Counted from the stretch's first letter, positions 1 to 12,535 are shown. The stretch is DNA of 64,000 nucleotides from Rhea pennata (GCF_028389875.1 NC_084668.1:26394993-26458992), one strand, 5' to 3'. The notes: generated by a model from the sequence alone, not told the origin. Made by a program: numbers and translations.

Positions 1-3000
1 AGCCCTGATCATCTGTGTGACAGTACTCTTATACCAGTGCAGCTTCAAACCTTCCCAGATGCTGGCTTATTGCATTGCTCATTGAAAATCCTTCACACGC
101 TGGCAACATTTTAGGGAAGGACAAGCACACTCTGAGTCATTTGTAAAGAAAGCAAAGCAATTTCAGTTCTGTATCTTCATGCGTACTGACACACAGAGCA
201 CTGTCAAAGTAGAAGTCTGAGGTGAATTTATGCTGAGAAATAGGCAACCTAAGCCTTCATTATCAATGCAGGAAATCAGCTACAGTGATCAAATTCAAAC
301 AAGCCATAAGAAGGCTATGATTATTAAAGGCTCTACAGATTTAGCTTTAAACCACACAAAATGAAGAATCATCCATCTAGATTGTATAAATGTTAAAAAT
401 AGCTCCCTTTTCTACAACGTACATGAGACGGGAGATTCAGCAGCCTGTATTGTGATGAGCTTCATTATTGGAAAAAACCCTGCAATAAAAACTAATGGTT
501 CCTTACAGCTTTTCTAAATAAGATTAATTAGCAATTATGCAAATGAACAAATAAGTACTTTTTAACCACACAACTGACAAAGTCTATTATCAGATATCAC
601 ATTTGTTTATAATATGAACAGTAGCATAAATATTTCAATAAAATTTTGGAATACTGACCTAGCAAAGATCTTCTGTACAGTCCAGTAGATTAAATATTTG
701 CAGAAAAAACAACAAAAAGCATGACATTATTTGACCACATGCCTTTGTCTTTCAAGACAATGTTTTTTTTTTAATTACTTACTACAGAAAAATCTCCATG
801 GCTTAAATTCTTGCTCTTTCTACTCCCACAGAGACCTCCCACTATACAAATCTTTTTGTCTTTACAGGTATTTCACACATTTTCTTTTGCGGAAACAGTA
901 AGAGGGCATGTGTCACTGTGCATACTCACACCCACAGAGATTTTTAAATACACGGTGTAATATGAGTCAGATGTATTCATGAAGAGGTCAAGTTTGCAAA
1001 AGAAATAAAAAGACATGGGAGTTTCTACTATAATACCTGTACAGTTATCCAAATACACTCTTGTGTCATGAGACCTCTATGGGAGAAATTTTGGCAGGAT
1101 ATGTTCCCAGATGAGGATACTTACCAGACAGCAGAAAATACCTGATCTTCATTTAGGAGATAAAAATAATAAACAACTCCAACTTCATTACTTTATTGTT
1201 TCAGCCATTTAATATTACATTAAAAAAAAATCACTGTCAGGAGATACACACTGAATAAAAATGATCACCCTGCATTTATAGACCTCTTTTCATCCAATCA
1301 TCTATTCCTATAAACTGTAGGTCACATCCTTCCAAGGAGACCCTTGCAGCAATATGAACTCCACTTATTTCAGTAACTCTCCAGGCATTTGCCCAGGCTG
1401 CCTGAATTACAAGGGAGACCCCTGAACGACCAGGAATTGCGTCATCACTATTTCTGCAACTACTCTCAGTTTGAAAGTACGGTAAACGATCGGCTGTATT
1501 TTTTTTATCCTAAGTTGCAAAATATCAAATTATCTAATAGGTTAAATAATGCTGCTTTATCGCAATATAATTGCTCGATGAAGAGAGGTTAAATTGACTA
1601 AGCAAGGAATTCTGGAGAGAATTTTGATATGAGATTATACTTCCGCATACTAGTGCTATGAAGTGCCAACCACTTTGATGTTAAAATTCCCACCCCACCC
1701 CAAAAAAAACCTAAAATCATGCTTTTCCATACTATTCATATACCCAGTTTATTCGCTCACAAATGCCATATGTCACCCTCCGTGCAAGAAAATAAAAGCG
1801 GAGGCCACAGGTGGATATCTGATATCCAGTCTGATATCCACTAACAACTCCAAAATAAGGGGAGGGGGTTTCCACCCATTGAAGATTTTTTTAATGTTCT
1901 GCTTTAATGCAACTTCCCAATTACTAAAAATCAATCTTAATTAAACAGTAACAGAAATGCACATACCTATTTTTAATATTTTTATCAGTGTTTTCACTGT
2001 GCAGCTGTTAAAAGATGGCACAAAGAATTATGGATGCAGTTTGTAGTCTCTTGTTTGCTAACAACTATCTGTAACATCAGCTTTGTCACTCATTACCAAC
2101 TTTTATCATCAACATTTTTTAAAAAATATCAAAAGAATACAACAAATCCTCTTAATTTCAAAGCAGCTTATTATGACTGCAATGAAAAAAAAATACAATC
2201 AATCATGTTTCTACTTTAAGTGTTACCTTATGTAATATCACTTATTTTCAAAATAGATTATGGAAGATACTCAAGTGATAGAAAAAATGCAGAACCATCT
2301 ACCAAAGGAAAGCTTGCTCAAAAGTAAGTAAAGAAATGTAAGAAAATAAGTTGATATACATTATAGCGAGAAGTGAAATACTAACGGTATCTCAACAGTT
2401 AACTCCAAATTAATCTAAGATACATTATGGGAATGCATTTTTTTGAATCACATCGGAGGAAGATACTAGTTTTACTTTTTAGCAAAAGAGACAGCCTGAT
2501 CTTTTTCAATTAAAAAACAAACAAGCAAGCAAACAGATTTTGCCCAGATTGGGACAGCAAGGTGGAGGCAACCTCTCTTTCATATTCTGGTAAGGAGCAG
2601 AAGGAGCAACAGCCCTGAGGCTTTACTCCATTTTGGGTCCCCAAAAGGAGCTCTGTTAGGACTGCTTCAAAAAAGCTGAGTTCTAGGCAGCAGATGGAGA
2701 AGGCAGAAGAGGCACCAACTTTCTACAAGCCTAAGAGATTTTGGCATAACACAAGACAGGATAAGCTCACTCATTTCTCCTAACCTAAGAGATCCTAAGA
2801 AGGATCTCTTCTTCCTAGTTAGGACACTAATTCCATAGTTATGTATTCACACATATAGTAGGACTCATCAGCGTAAAAACTTAAGTTACTTTTGATTGAC
2901 ACTTAGCATACTTCTGCATAGAACTAGAATGGTTCATAATAATCTTCCATAATAATAAACAGATTATCCATTAGCTTTTTTTTTTTTTTTGAGAAAATAA

Positions 3001-5232
3001 AATACAAACACTGATAAGGAATTTGAAGATCTATTTTAAGGAGTTTAACATAACCAAAAACTCTGCTCCCCATCAAGCTGTCATAAAGCAGTCTTAAGAT
3101 GGTGATGAAGCTAAGGCTTGGCCCAGCTAAGATTCAAACCTACATACAAATACTATGGCTTCCAATTAGGATTGGATTCTACCAACAATTAAAAACAACG
3201 GAAAACTCCACTGAAATCATAGGAATGCACTGAAGTTTTACTCTGTTTTAACACAGTATATTTTACCCCTTAATTGCATGTTCTAAAAATTGTTCTTGCA
3301 AAGGTATGCTGACCTAATCTCCTGGAAAAGTACTTTATGTAGTTTAATAAAAATGGTCTTCCTCATCCACACCAGGGCTAAGGCGGGCAGTTCAGATTTA
3401 AAAGTGGCATATTTTCAGAACAATTTCTCAGTATTTATCAACAGTCATCTTAATTTTTCACAGAAACACAAAAAGCGTTTAGAAAATGAATTAGTATTCT
3501 AAATGAGATCCTCAAGAAGGCACTTTTTATTTGATATAGCTAAAGGACATTATTCACACTTCCTAACTCCAGGCTTCTAATTTGGGAACCTAATATACCT
3601 ACTCAAGTTTCCTATGTAGTGCATGGATCCTTCAGAGAGGAAATTCAGAGTACTTCAATTATAAGCCTACTTCCCTCCATTAACTTGAAAGGATGCCTAG
3701 ACTTTCACTTTAATATGACGTGACACAAGAGAGCAACGCAGACCTAACGTATCTCTATTACCAAAAGTGACTGACTTCTCCCCACTCCCTTGTTCTCCTC
3801 CATGGCTCAGATTGCACAGTTTTACTTTTTCCCTTGCACTAGCTCTATCAGACCCTTTTCTGTGACTCGATTTAAATCGGTAACACAATGGAAAGCATCT
3901 CTGTGTATTTATTTTGTTAGGTTAGTGGCTTTGGCTCACAGTAGAGACTGGTGAGAAACAGCATTGAGAAAAAGTGTAGCTGGCAGAGAGCTCCTTCACT
4001 CACCCTTCCTCAGGAGGGATGTCTTAGCTAAAAACCTATGCATAACCCATGAGATTCTTGCAGCAGTATCACGTAATTGTCACAAAAGTCAATAATCTTA
4101 CAGGAAATCATCCTGTGATACTATATCAGTATCACATGGGAACACATTAATTGTAGGACTGGTCTGTATGAAGAGCCACAGCACAGCGCTCCCAGCATTT
4201 TCAACACTGCCCTGGGAGGTCAGAAATTTGAAAGCAAAAAGGCAGAGCTGCTAACAGAATACAGTGCAGACACCCCAGCCTCACTTCCCACCCAATCTAC
4301 AGGAAGGTCTTCTAAAGGGCATTACTGAGTGCTTGCTGGCCCATAAAACACACTGCCCTTTAGCATAGCCAGGATCCTGAGACAGTGATTCCACTTTTCA
4401 GCTTCTAGAATTTGGGTACCTTCTGTAACAAAAATGAATAAAAAAATACTTTACCCATTTCCGGCAATCTGTAAAATTTGGGTTTTTATAGGTATTTCTA
4501 GAATACCTATATAGAACCTATTGGTTCTATACCAACTATTTCTATGTTAGCACACAAACAAAGGAGAAGGAGAATCAGGAGATTCACCAAGACATACACC
4601 CCAGGGAACAAGTAACAAGAGTTTCTGGAGCAGCAGCAGTGTCCAAAGGAGAAGCAAATGGAGTAGAACGAGACCATTCACAAAACTGGCAACAGCACAA
4701 CGAACAACTCACTGTCATCCTACAGACAGCTTGTTTAATAAAACAGGCTTTAAAAATAAACAGCAGAACAAATCAACAGAAATTGCTATGGAGTAAAAAT
4801 ACAGATCAACTAGTTTGCTCCATAGCCCAGACAGCAGCACCATCTTGTGGAAGTTTTGCAATCTGCATTTACAGTAGTTTTCCCGTCCTAACTATAGAGG
4901 ACCATCCTCCCTTTTTTTTCCTCCCTAACTATGGGCTTCTTTAGCAGGTAAGTGAGCAGTTTTAACTTAGCCAAGTTTGCATCATACTCTCAAACCAAGT
5001 TCGTCCCCCTCCAAAGAGCACATATTCTAGCCGCTGCTTTGTGGGCTGCTGGTGTGATTTAGGGTGCTCTAAGAACCAGACTGTGACCCGGCGAACTCCC
5101 ACGGCTGCTGCGTTGCAAGGAGAAGGTATGCCTAGCCTCTCTCAAGGCACGTTGTTGCAAAACTTTGAGACATCAAAGCTAGCAGTGTATCGGATGTGCC
5201 TAGCAGAGAGGTAGAGAAAGGCTCTTCAGCAT

Positions 5233-5259
5233 CGTCATGTCACGTCAGCATCACTGACG
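5233..5259. promoter_or_regulatory. Cluster of three CRE half-sites
   Basis: Within 27 bp there are CGTCA (5233-5237), the near-CRE TCACGTCA ending at 5247, and TGACG (5255-5259). An octamer-like ATGCAAA follows at 5319-5325. This lies about 125-150 bp upstream of the ATG of the candidate plus-strand coding segment, a promoter-like spacing. Function is inferred from motif content only. Confidence 0.3.
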
Positions 5260-5383
5260 GACTTCAGCATGGGTTCCAGTAAAGTAGGATGGGTACCAAC
5301 AGTCACTGACCGCCGCTCATGCAAACAGTAGCAAAGACTAACAAACAGAAGGATGCTTTAAAACATTCGGAGGCCAGCTGTCA

Positions 5384-5761
5384 TGGAGAGGACCTCACAA
5401 GAGGAAGAATATGAAAATACTCCCGATGACTCCTCCGGATTCATCACGATGTGGAAGAAGATCAGGGAGGCTGGAGACAACAGTGGTGCACAGGTCAGTC
5501 CCATTATGAAGGACAAAAACAGTTTTCTGACAGTTTTAGGAAGACAATAATCTAGACTTCTATACTTTCAACATATATTTACAGTCACTTTATTCGCAGC
5601 AGAAACATTGCTTATTTCAAATTCATTTCACAAAGACAGAGGAAACTAACTCCAACCATAGACGAGCAGGAACCTTTGCAGGAAAGCTTCCCGAGCTGTG
5701 CTGCGCAATCAGCTGTCCACCACCTGCGACACCGCAGGAGCACTGCAGTTACAACAGTTCG
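5384..5761 (+). other. Candidate unrecognised two-exon coding segment, antisense in ZNF385B intron
   Basis: I do not recognise this product. Seen: exon A 5384-5494 starts with ATG in a good context (GTCATGG), encodes 37 codons with an acidic N-terminus (MERTSQEEEYENTPDD) followed by GFITMWKKIREAGD, and meets donor CACAG|GTCAGT in phase 0. A 90-base gap ends in acceptor ATTTACAG at 5584. Exon B, 5585-5761, is open in the matching phase for 59 codons, with a Cys/Pro-rich end (CCAISCPPPATPQEHC), and stops at donor TTCG|GTAAGG, again in phase 0. Read without splicing, exon A's frame stops at about 5550. Each open stretch alone could occur by chance; the agreement of start, phases and splice sites is what makes it notable. 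No downstream exon or stop was identified. It could be a new antisense gene, a lncRNA, or coincidence. Confidence 0.2.
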
Positions 5762-8007
5762 GTAAGGGAAGGACTGCTTGCTTCCCTCGCACATGGAATG
5801 AGGTCTGGTCGCTGGTGAGGTGAGATGAATGTAACTGTTCTTTTGTCATCTGCACAACTAATTCTGTTCACAAGGTTAGGCAAGGAAAGGGGAAAGATTC
5901 TCTGTACAAGGTGTAATAACACTCCAGGGACTTGGATTAGGACCAAACTTGGATCACATCAATTTATAATTTACAATTAATTTCCATTCATTTTTAGAAA
6001 TTGTTCTTTGAGAACTACATTTTGGTAGATCTTACTCATCTACTGCCTTTTAGGCAGTATATTGAACTTTCTACGTAATTATAATAAACTGCTTATGCAA
6101 AGCATTTTCTTTCTTTTAAACAACATGAAACTAACATCATTCCATTATAAAACCAGAATAACTATTTCAACACAAACTGTACAGACTGATATCATTAGTA
6201 AATAAACAGGATATAGTCTGAAACAGAGATCAATGAACCAACTATACTGCTAACAGAAACTAAATTTAAACTTCTATGCCATACAGTGACTCCAAAACGT
6301 ATGTTCCAGCACACACAAAATATTCTCAGCTTTAAAGCATTCTTTCAACAGTGATGCCAGATGTCAGGTGCAGGTATTAAGCTAAAATAAGGCAATACAA
6401 AGTATACAGTGCAAACATTTTAAGTGTTTTCTATCAGCACACAGGGGAATTAAATTAAATGAGAATGTCTCATACACAAAGATACTTCATGAAGACACAC
6501 AGTTAAATCATTCAGGTGTTATGCAATGAGAATTTTATTTTTTGGACCACAGGTCTTACCCAAGTGATAACCATACCCTACTTAGATTCAAAACCAAAAC
6601 TATACCACAGACTTCCAGAAAAAAGTCAAATTCAATTTAAAAAAAAATGATCAAAACCAGAAAGGAAACAAAGAAAAAGAAGCAAGTTTGTTTCTTTCCC
6701 ACCAATATTTTTCAGAATTTTTGATTTAGCCTTTAAAGCAGTTTGACTACATTATTAAAAAAGTAATCTCCCACGCTGTCATGTTACTTTTCTAATAAAA
6801 TGCATAAACCCCTTTTCTGAGGATTTGAAGCTTGTCATTTCATCAATATTTGTGTACTAACTATTAATAAGCAGCATCTTCTGCTTCTTCTAGACAAGAA
6901 TTCCTCAAATTTGTAGCATTTTTTTTGTTTGTCCCAGAAAGAGAAAGGATGACTGCAATATCTATTTTAATGCAAGATGCAAAGAATGCTTTAAAGCTCA
7001 GCTTTGCTCCTTCTCGATTCTACAGGATCTCAAAAGATGACTTGAATTTTGTTTAACAAAGCTAAGTAAGGGAAGAAAGGAAGCATCTACCTTCACTATC
7101 AACAAGAAAAGCATATTTAATGTGGTCTAATAAGTCTTCTTCAGTGTTGTTGGAAGCTTCAGGATATCATAGAAAAATAATAACTCTACAGTGAAGTCCT
7201 TATAAAATGGTAAACATAAAGGCAACAGAACATCTTACATACCGTGGAACATAAAAAAGGGGGGAACACAACTTCCTTACCCTTATAACTTTACAAAAGT
7301 GAATTATTTGCTCAATTTGTCACTTTTTTGTATGCCTAGAGGAGTAGAGAAATACCAGCTTCTTCCTCAGAACACTCAGAATAACACTGATGCAAAAAAA
7401 AAAAAAAAACAAAAAAACAAAAAACCACACACCACTATCAGCCTTTTGTATATTATGTCCTCTGCACCTTTACATTTTGCATGTTACCTGTGTTTTGCAA
7501 AAGTGGGCTAGGAGACAAAGATCCCAAATAAGTAAAAACTATTATGTCAAATCACTTCTCATTTTAATGAAAGTGATCAAAGCTCAGATGCGTGAAAGCT
7601 GGAAACGATGAAAGGCAGGTATGGCCTGTAAATCCTACCACTCCTCCTCCTCCTCTCTCCACTACGTTTCTTTAAGAACTTCTGCTTTACATGCAGCATC
7701 CTTCTAGGGCTTCGTTTTGGGAACCAAATGACAAGATGCACTGAAATACTTACACACAACAGCTACTTTTAAATAGACCATGCTTCAACTTCATAAGGCC
7801 CAATCCCATCATTAATCACGGAATCACATAATACTGCCTAACTACAGGCTGCCTTCACAGAAAAGTATGCCAATGAACAAGGCAAAATAATCTTAATTGC
7901 TAGTATTAATTTATATGAAGTTTAATCATTATACTGGGTGAGGCAAGGCACAGTTTAAGATCTTCCTCAAATTTCCTGACCAAAATCATCTTGTATTGAT
8001 CACGTAC

Positions 8008-8310
8008 CTGTACTTGTACTCGCAAACAAAGTGCCAGGAGCTGTACTTGTCGGGAGCTTTCCATTATTTAGCTGCTTCATTCTCTTCAGGTGAGACTTCC
8101 CATTGTAATGAACTTGAGCTTGCGCCGCAGAGTTCAGCTGTATATTGCACACTTCACAGAAGGAAAAGAGTACCTGCTTTTTTTCTTTGCTTAATTGATA
8201 GTCTGCTCTGTCATTCCTCAGTCCTTTGTCTTCAAAGCCCCGTAGAAAAGCTGGTTGATTCATAATCCCATCTTCAAAGACGTGGTCAGGGCTTAATGGA
8301 CGCTTCATAC
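8008..8310 (-). CDS. ZNF385B: ZNF385B coding exon with first matrin/U1-type zinc finger (partial gene)
   Basis: Internal exon of a ZNF385-family nuclear zinc-finger protein. Members bind nucleic acid through U1/matrin-type C2H2 fingers, and ZNF385B has been linked to p53-dependent apoptosis in B cells. Seen: the acceptor TTTTGTAG ends at 8311, the donor CAG|GTACGT lies at 8008/8007, and between them the frame is open for 100 codons plus one base (phase 1 exit). The first ATG is at 8306-8308 and a second in-frame ATG, residue 16, at 8261-8263. I recall the main human protein starting near this second Met (...NFLRGFEEKG), so the true start is uncertain. Residues 49-75 hold the finger: Cys51, Cys54, His67, His73 (C-x2-C-x12-H-x5-H), inside the motif FSFCEVCNIQLNSAAQAQVH. 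The exon ends in a Ser/Thr-rich linker (STSTG), matching the family. The paralogue choice (B rather than A, C or D) rests on recalled sequence and on CWC22 being the neighbour. The remaining fingers lie outside the window. Confidence 0.88.
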
Positions 8311-11300
8311 CTACAAAACAGAGAGAATTGTTGCCAGAAACCAACCAACAACGCTTACCACTAATTCAGCATTTTACCTTTTTAAAATGCTTACGATGCG
8401 AACCGTAGACTGCTTTTAACAAATAAGGTTGCAAGTTGCAGCAGTTTCTCTTCACAGAGAAGCATCTGTGACACACCGCAGAGCTCAGAAATAATAAGGT
8501 GGTAACAGATCACACTCCGCACACAACACACTCATCAGATTGTTCTGCAGCTCTCTGTTTTAAAGCAGGTTTATTATTGCATCCCTAGCAGAGGTTGAGA
8601 TTATTTTCAGTAACATTTTCTTTCCTCCGCCTCCCCAAAAATTGGTTCCAAAGCTTTTCACCTTCCAGTACCCAGTGTAGCACACAGTGCTCCCAAATAA
8701 AATTACTGGGCCAAAAGGATGATGACAGAAGTGTTACTAAAACATCGTTTGGAAGACAGCAGAATATTAAAGCAAGACTAAAGAACACTTTGCACTTTTT
8801 TTTCCCCCCAAAGCTCTATCTCTCACACCAATATTAAGACATGATCTGTAATACCTTCACCTTTAATACCTTCACCATTAAAACTATTACACAGAGAAAT
8901 GCCAGCTAGAAGTTAACCTTTTGGGAACTACACAAATACACCGTAAATGACAGTCCCTGGACTATAACCCAAGAGCCTGAAATACACATTTGTCCCTAGA
9001 GAATAAAAACCTCATCCATAAGTGAACCAAGCTGCACAAAGAAAAACTTTATACATAAAAATATAGGTATGTGTGAGAGTGAATGCATGGGTATTTTATT
9101 TAAGGTATGCAGCTAAATCAGTAAAAAGGGCGGTGGGGGAGCATGTTGTGCAGGGGGAGAAACATCTATTGTGACTCAAAAGAAAAATATTTGTTTTCTT
9201 TGCTAACTAATTCGTTGTTTACATTTTATTCTCTCTCCCATCTTGAATATTCTGAATCATCCCAAACATGGTATTTTCTTTCAATGAACCATTAAGATTT
9301 GACAAGCAATAGAAACAAGAAGCTGTCTTGTAAAAATAACTAAAGTTGACCGATGCTATTTAAAATTTGTAAGAAATTGATTTATCAACCAACTCAACCA
9401 TACATAAACCTCTATTTTACATTTTTGATGTGGTTATCATTTCACATTAAAAAAAGGCTAGAGGTCATCTGCCAGAAGCAACAATAAATAACAACTTATC
9501 TTCCACTTTTCTTCACAAAAATAAAGAGATTCAATGCTGCCTCCTTGAGACTCTAAACAGTCACCTTCTTTGGTTTCATGGCTCATAGTTTTGCAAAAAT
9601 AACAGACTTGCAAAATTTTGTTCAGACCAACCGAGACCGCTCAAAACTTTGTTTTTACCAAGAATCACATCAGTTTTGTGCTGGTAAAACAAGCCCCTGT
9701 TATGCCCCCCATGATATATACCTACGAGCAGCAGGAGAGGCAGTGGCATTTACTCTCCGGGGCAGGAGCGTGGCTCCGTGCAAGCGTGCAGTGATCCACC
9801 TCCCAGAAGCACGGAGGCTTCAGATGCCAGGCCCCTTCTCCAGACCAGGACCCGACCGAGCAGCACGGCTCTTCAGGCATGCCTACCCCCTATCCGCTGC
9901 CAAGAACGAGAGCATACGTCTATGCTCACAAGAAGAAACACGCAAGCAGTAATACTAATTTTTCGAAAGAACTGTACGGTATTCCTAAGCAATACTAGAA
10001 TACTCTTCTCTCTATCCAGGAAAATACATTACCAGGAGTAAGTTTGTGTGGTCTTTCGGCACAACTATGTAAATGTAAACAAAACTAGTTTCAGAAATAG
10101 GGAAAATGAGGACCAAAGGGCTTACCTACCGTAGGTTATAAAAAATTCATTTATCTGAGATGATGGAAGTTATTTCACCATGTTCCTAACTCTAGTCCAT
10201 AGTTAAAATTTTAGTATTTTTACAAACACCTCCTAAAGTATGACTCATTAATCAAGTATTCTAAAAAAAAGTTTGTCATATATTTTTATTTTATACATCT
10301 CGGTTCTGTCATCAAATAAGAAACAATCAATACATTAAAATTCACATCAAATATTAAAAACAAAACCTATTATTAAAAATAAATTTTAGATTCCAAATAC
10401 CTAACAGTTTTTTAAAACAAAACACTTGTGATCCTGAAAACCTAGGCTATACACTGTCACACTAAATCATTTAAGCATAAGTATCATATTTCAAGGCAAG
10501 CAACCAAGATCCTTGACTCAGCTGAGCTTAGATGACATTTTCATCTGAAAATTTAATCTCTTTGGAGCTTTGGTGTTTGTTACTTTTCAATGCATTTTTT
10601 AAACCATAAACAACTTTCTGCTCTTCCCTTTGTTTCTATGTTTTTAGATTTCTAAGGTGTTGCTGCATTATTTCTTGAAGTAAATGTTTTTGAAAAAAGG
10701 TATTTTTATATTATACTATTCTAGATGCTATAAACACATACAAACGTACTAATTTAATAATAAAATAAGTAACAATTAGAAACTACAGGTCTTGCCAGAA
10801 ACACCGTAAGTTTGATTGCATGAAGCAAATAATAATTAAATAGAATAAACTTTTAATGAAACTTAGTTGGTTTGTATACATTTAAAAAAGGCAGAGAGTA
10901 ATGTCTGCATTAGTAAGCAGTATGGGCCACAAGATGCAGATTTAAAGGGCAAGAGAGTTGCTTCCAAGCACCGGCCACACCAAAGCAATCTCACAGGATT
11001 TCTGTTCTGGCCAGGTTGAGCCTGGCACCACAGACTGAACTAGCCCCTTACCACACGGGCACGAGAGGCACGTTCCCGGACTGCGCGTTCGGGCTTCATT
11101 TCAACAGAAAGAAATTCAGTTTGTAAACTCGGTGTTTCAGAGTTCAGTTTGGCTCTGCGATATGAGCCAAAGCAAAATAAGTGGGGAAAGTCAGAAAACT
11201 TCCTTCAATGCACTCCTGACCCATCCTGACCAAAAATGTTTTAATGGGGACACATCCAGAAGGAACCACCGAGTATAGCAAGGACTCAGAAGACAGCACC

Positions 11301-11639
11301 TACGCCCCCAGGCAGCATCCCAGCTGTCAGGTTAGAAAGAAATCACTGCTCAAACAAACAGATAAAAGAATTAAGACCAAAAAACCTACTACCTAAATTT
11401 CACTTTTATTTACAAATGGAATAGTTTTAAATTCACGTTTAGTTCAGAGTACTGTCTCACATTAATACGCAACAAATGAGTTGTACTTCAAGCAATCTCT
11501 TCTTAATACTTAAAGACCTAGAAAGCACAGGCCAACATTTTAAAATAACCTTGATTGCCTAAAGTACTGTGTCCAAATTAAAAGGTGACCTGATTATAAG
11601 CAGTACTGGCCTCCCAGCAACCGCTGGGATAACAGACGC

Positions 11640-12010
11640 AAAGCATTGCTGAAACATTACCTACACGGAGCATCTTCAACCTCGGGCTCGGCGCGTAAGC
11701 AGTGGTGGCATCTTCCGACTGCTTCACCTCTGCACCAGGCGACTCCGATGGGAACCCGCACGCCCCACCAGAGCCCCGACTGCCCCAGCCCTACGAGGTG
11801 CCTCTTCCCGAGCACGAACCCCAGCCACCTCCTCCTGGCATTTAAGGGATCTGAAGGTTGCGTAGGGCTAGGCCATCACGGAGGCTGGGGCACAGCACCC
11901 AGGGCGCGCAGTCGGGGAGCGCAACGCAGCAGCGGCCCCGGCCACCCTGCGCGCTGCTGCCTTCTTCGGTGACAAAGCAGGGAACGGCATCACCTCCAGG
12001 AAAATCCGGT
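11640..12010 (-). promoter_or_regulatory. Small CpG-rich patch, possible alternative ZNF385B promoter or first exon
   Basis: About 370 bp clearly richer in GC and CpG than its surroundings (for example GGGCGCGCAG, AGCGGCCCCGG), located 3.3 kb upstream, in gene sense, of the ZNF385B coding exon. On the minus strand a plausible donor GTGTAG|GTAATG occurs at 11661/11660. ZNF385B is known in mammals for multiple alternative 5' ends, so an internal promoter is plausible. A chance GC-rich patch or an eroded element is equally possible. Plus-strand frames of 108 and 64 codons here look like chance. Confidence 0.3.
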
Positions 12011-12534
12011 CTCTTTTCTTCTTTAAACCTAACACTGGAAAAATACCTTTAAAAATTCCTGCTGTAACCTCCTGGCTCTAGCGTAAACAGAGCAAACACA
12101 ATTCTGCATGGAGTTAGCATAAGAACCACAACTTGATGCAGACGTACTCCCCAGGAAAACCTTTCTTCAGACGACGTTTATGAAAGAAGCTGTTGTACCT
12201 ACACATTTAATTCTATTTTTTATTAAACGGAGATCTAGAGCACTCTTTCTAATCTCTATACTTCCGCATCACTTTAAGTTACACAAGCAAGCATCTGGCC
12301 AGTGACATTGTTTCTTCTCTTTCTAAAAGCTTTTTGCTGCATACAGATTTCGAGGGAGTGGTGAACGGCATGCACTCATTTACTTGCAGTCACATAGGAA
12401 ACCGGGCCTTGCAGTTGGGGTCAGGCTTACACCCAGCTCAGTAACATTACGATGTAACAGAAGCAGCTACTTGAGACTAGAGCCAATGAACTGAAAATAA
12501 AGAGGAATTACATGATCATTACATGCTGCAGAAT

Positions 12535-12535
<1 letters not shown>

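Larger units (their letters stand above)
1..8007 (-). other. ZNF385B: ZNF385B intron (downstream part, no exon recognised)
   Basis: AT-rich non-coding DNA downstream, in gene sense, of the minus-strand zinc-finger exon at 8008-8310. I looked on the minus strand for the next expected ZNF385B coding block, the proline/serine-rich linker and second finger, and did not find it, so that exon should lie beyond base 1. The stretch holds short homopolymers (T15 at 2976-2990), several small perfect hairpins (2779-2823, 4487-4531), an octamer/homeodomain motif cluster near 521-544, and a more GC-rich patch at 5.0-5.8 kb with a candidate plus-strand exon pair listed separately. Confidence 0.6.

Noticed and set aside
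3115..3150. Minus-strand GGTTTGAATCTTAGC, resembling a tRNA B box
   Set aside because: No acceptor stem, anticodon arm or A box could be placed around it.
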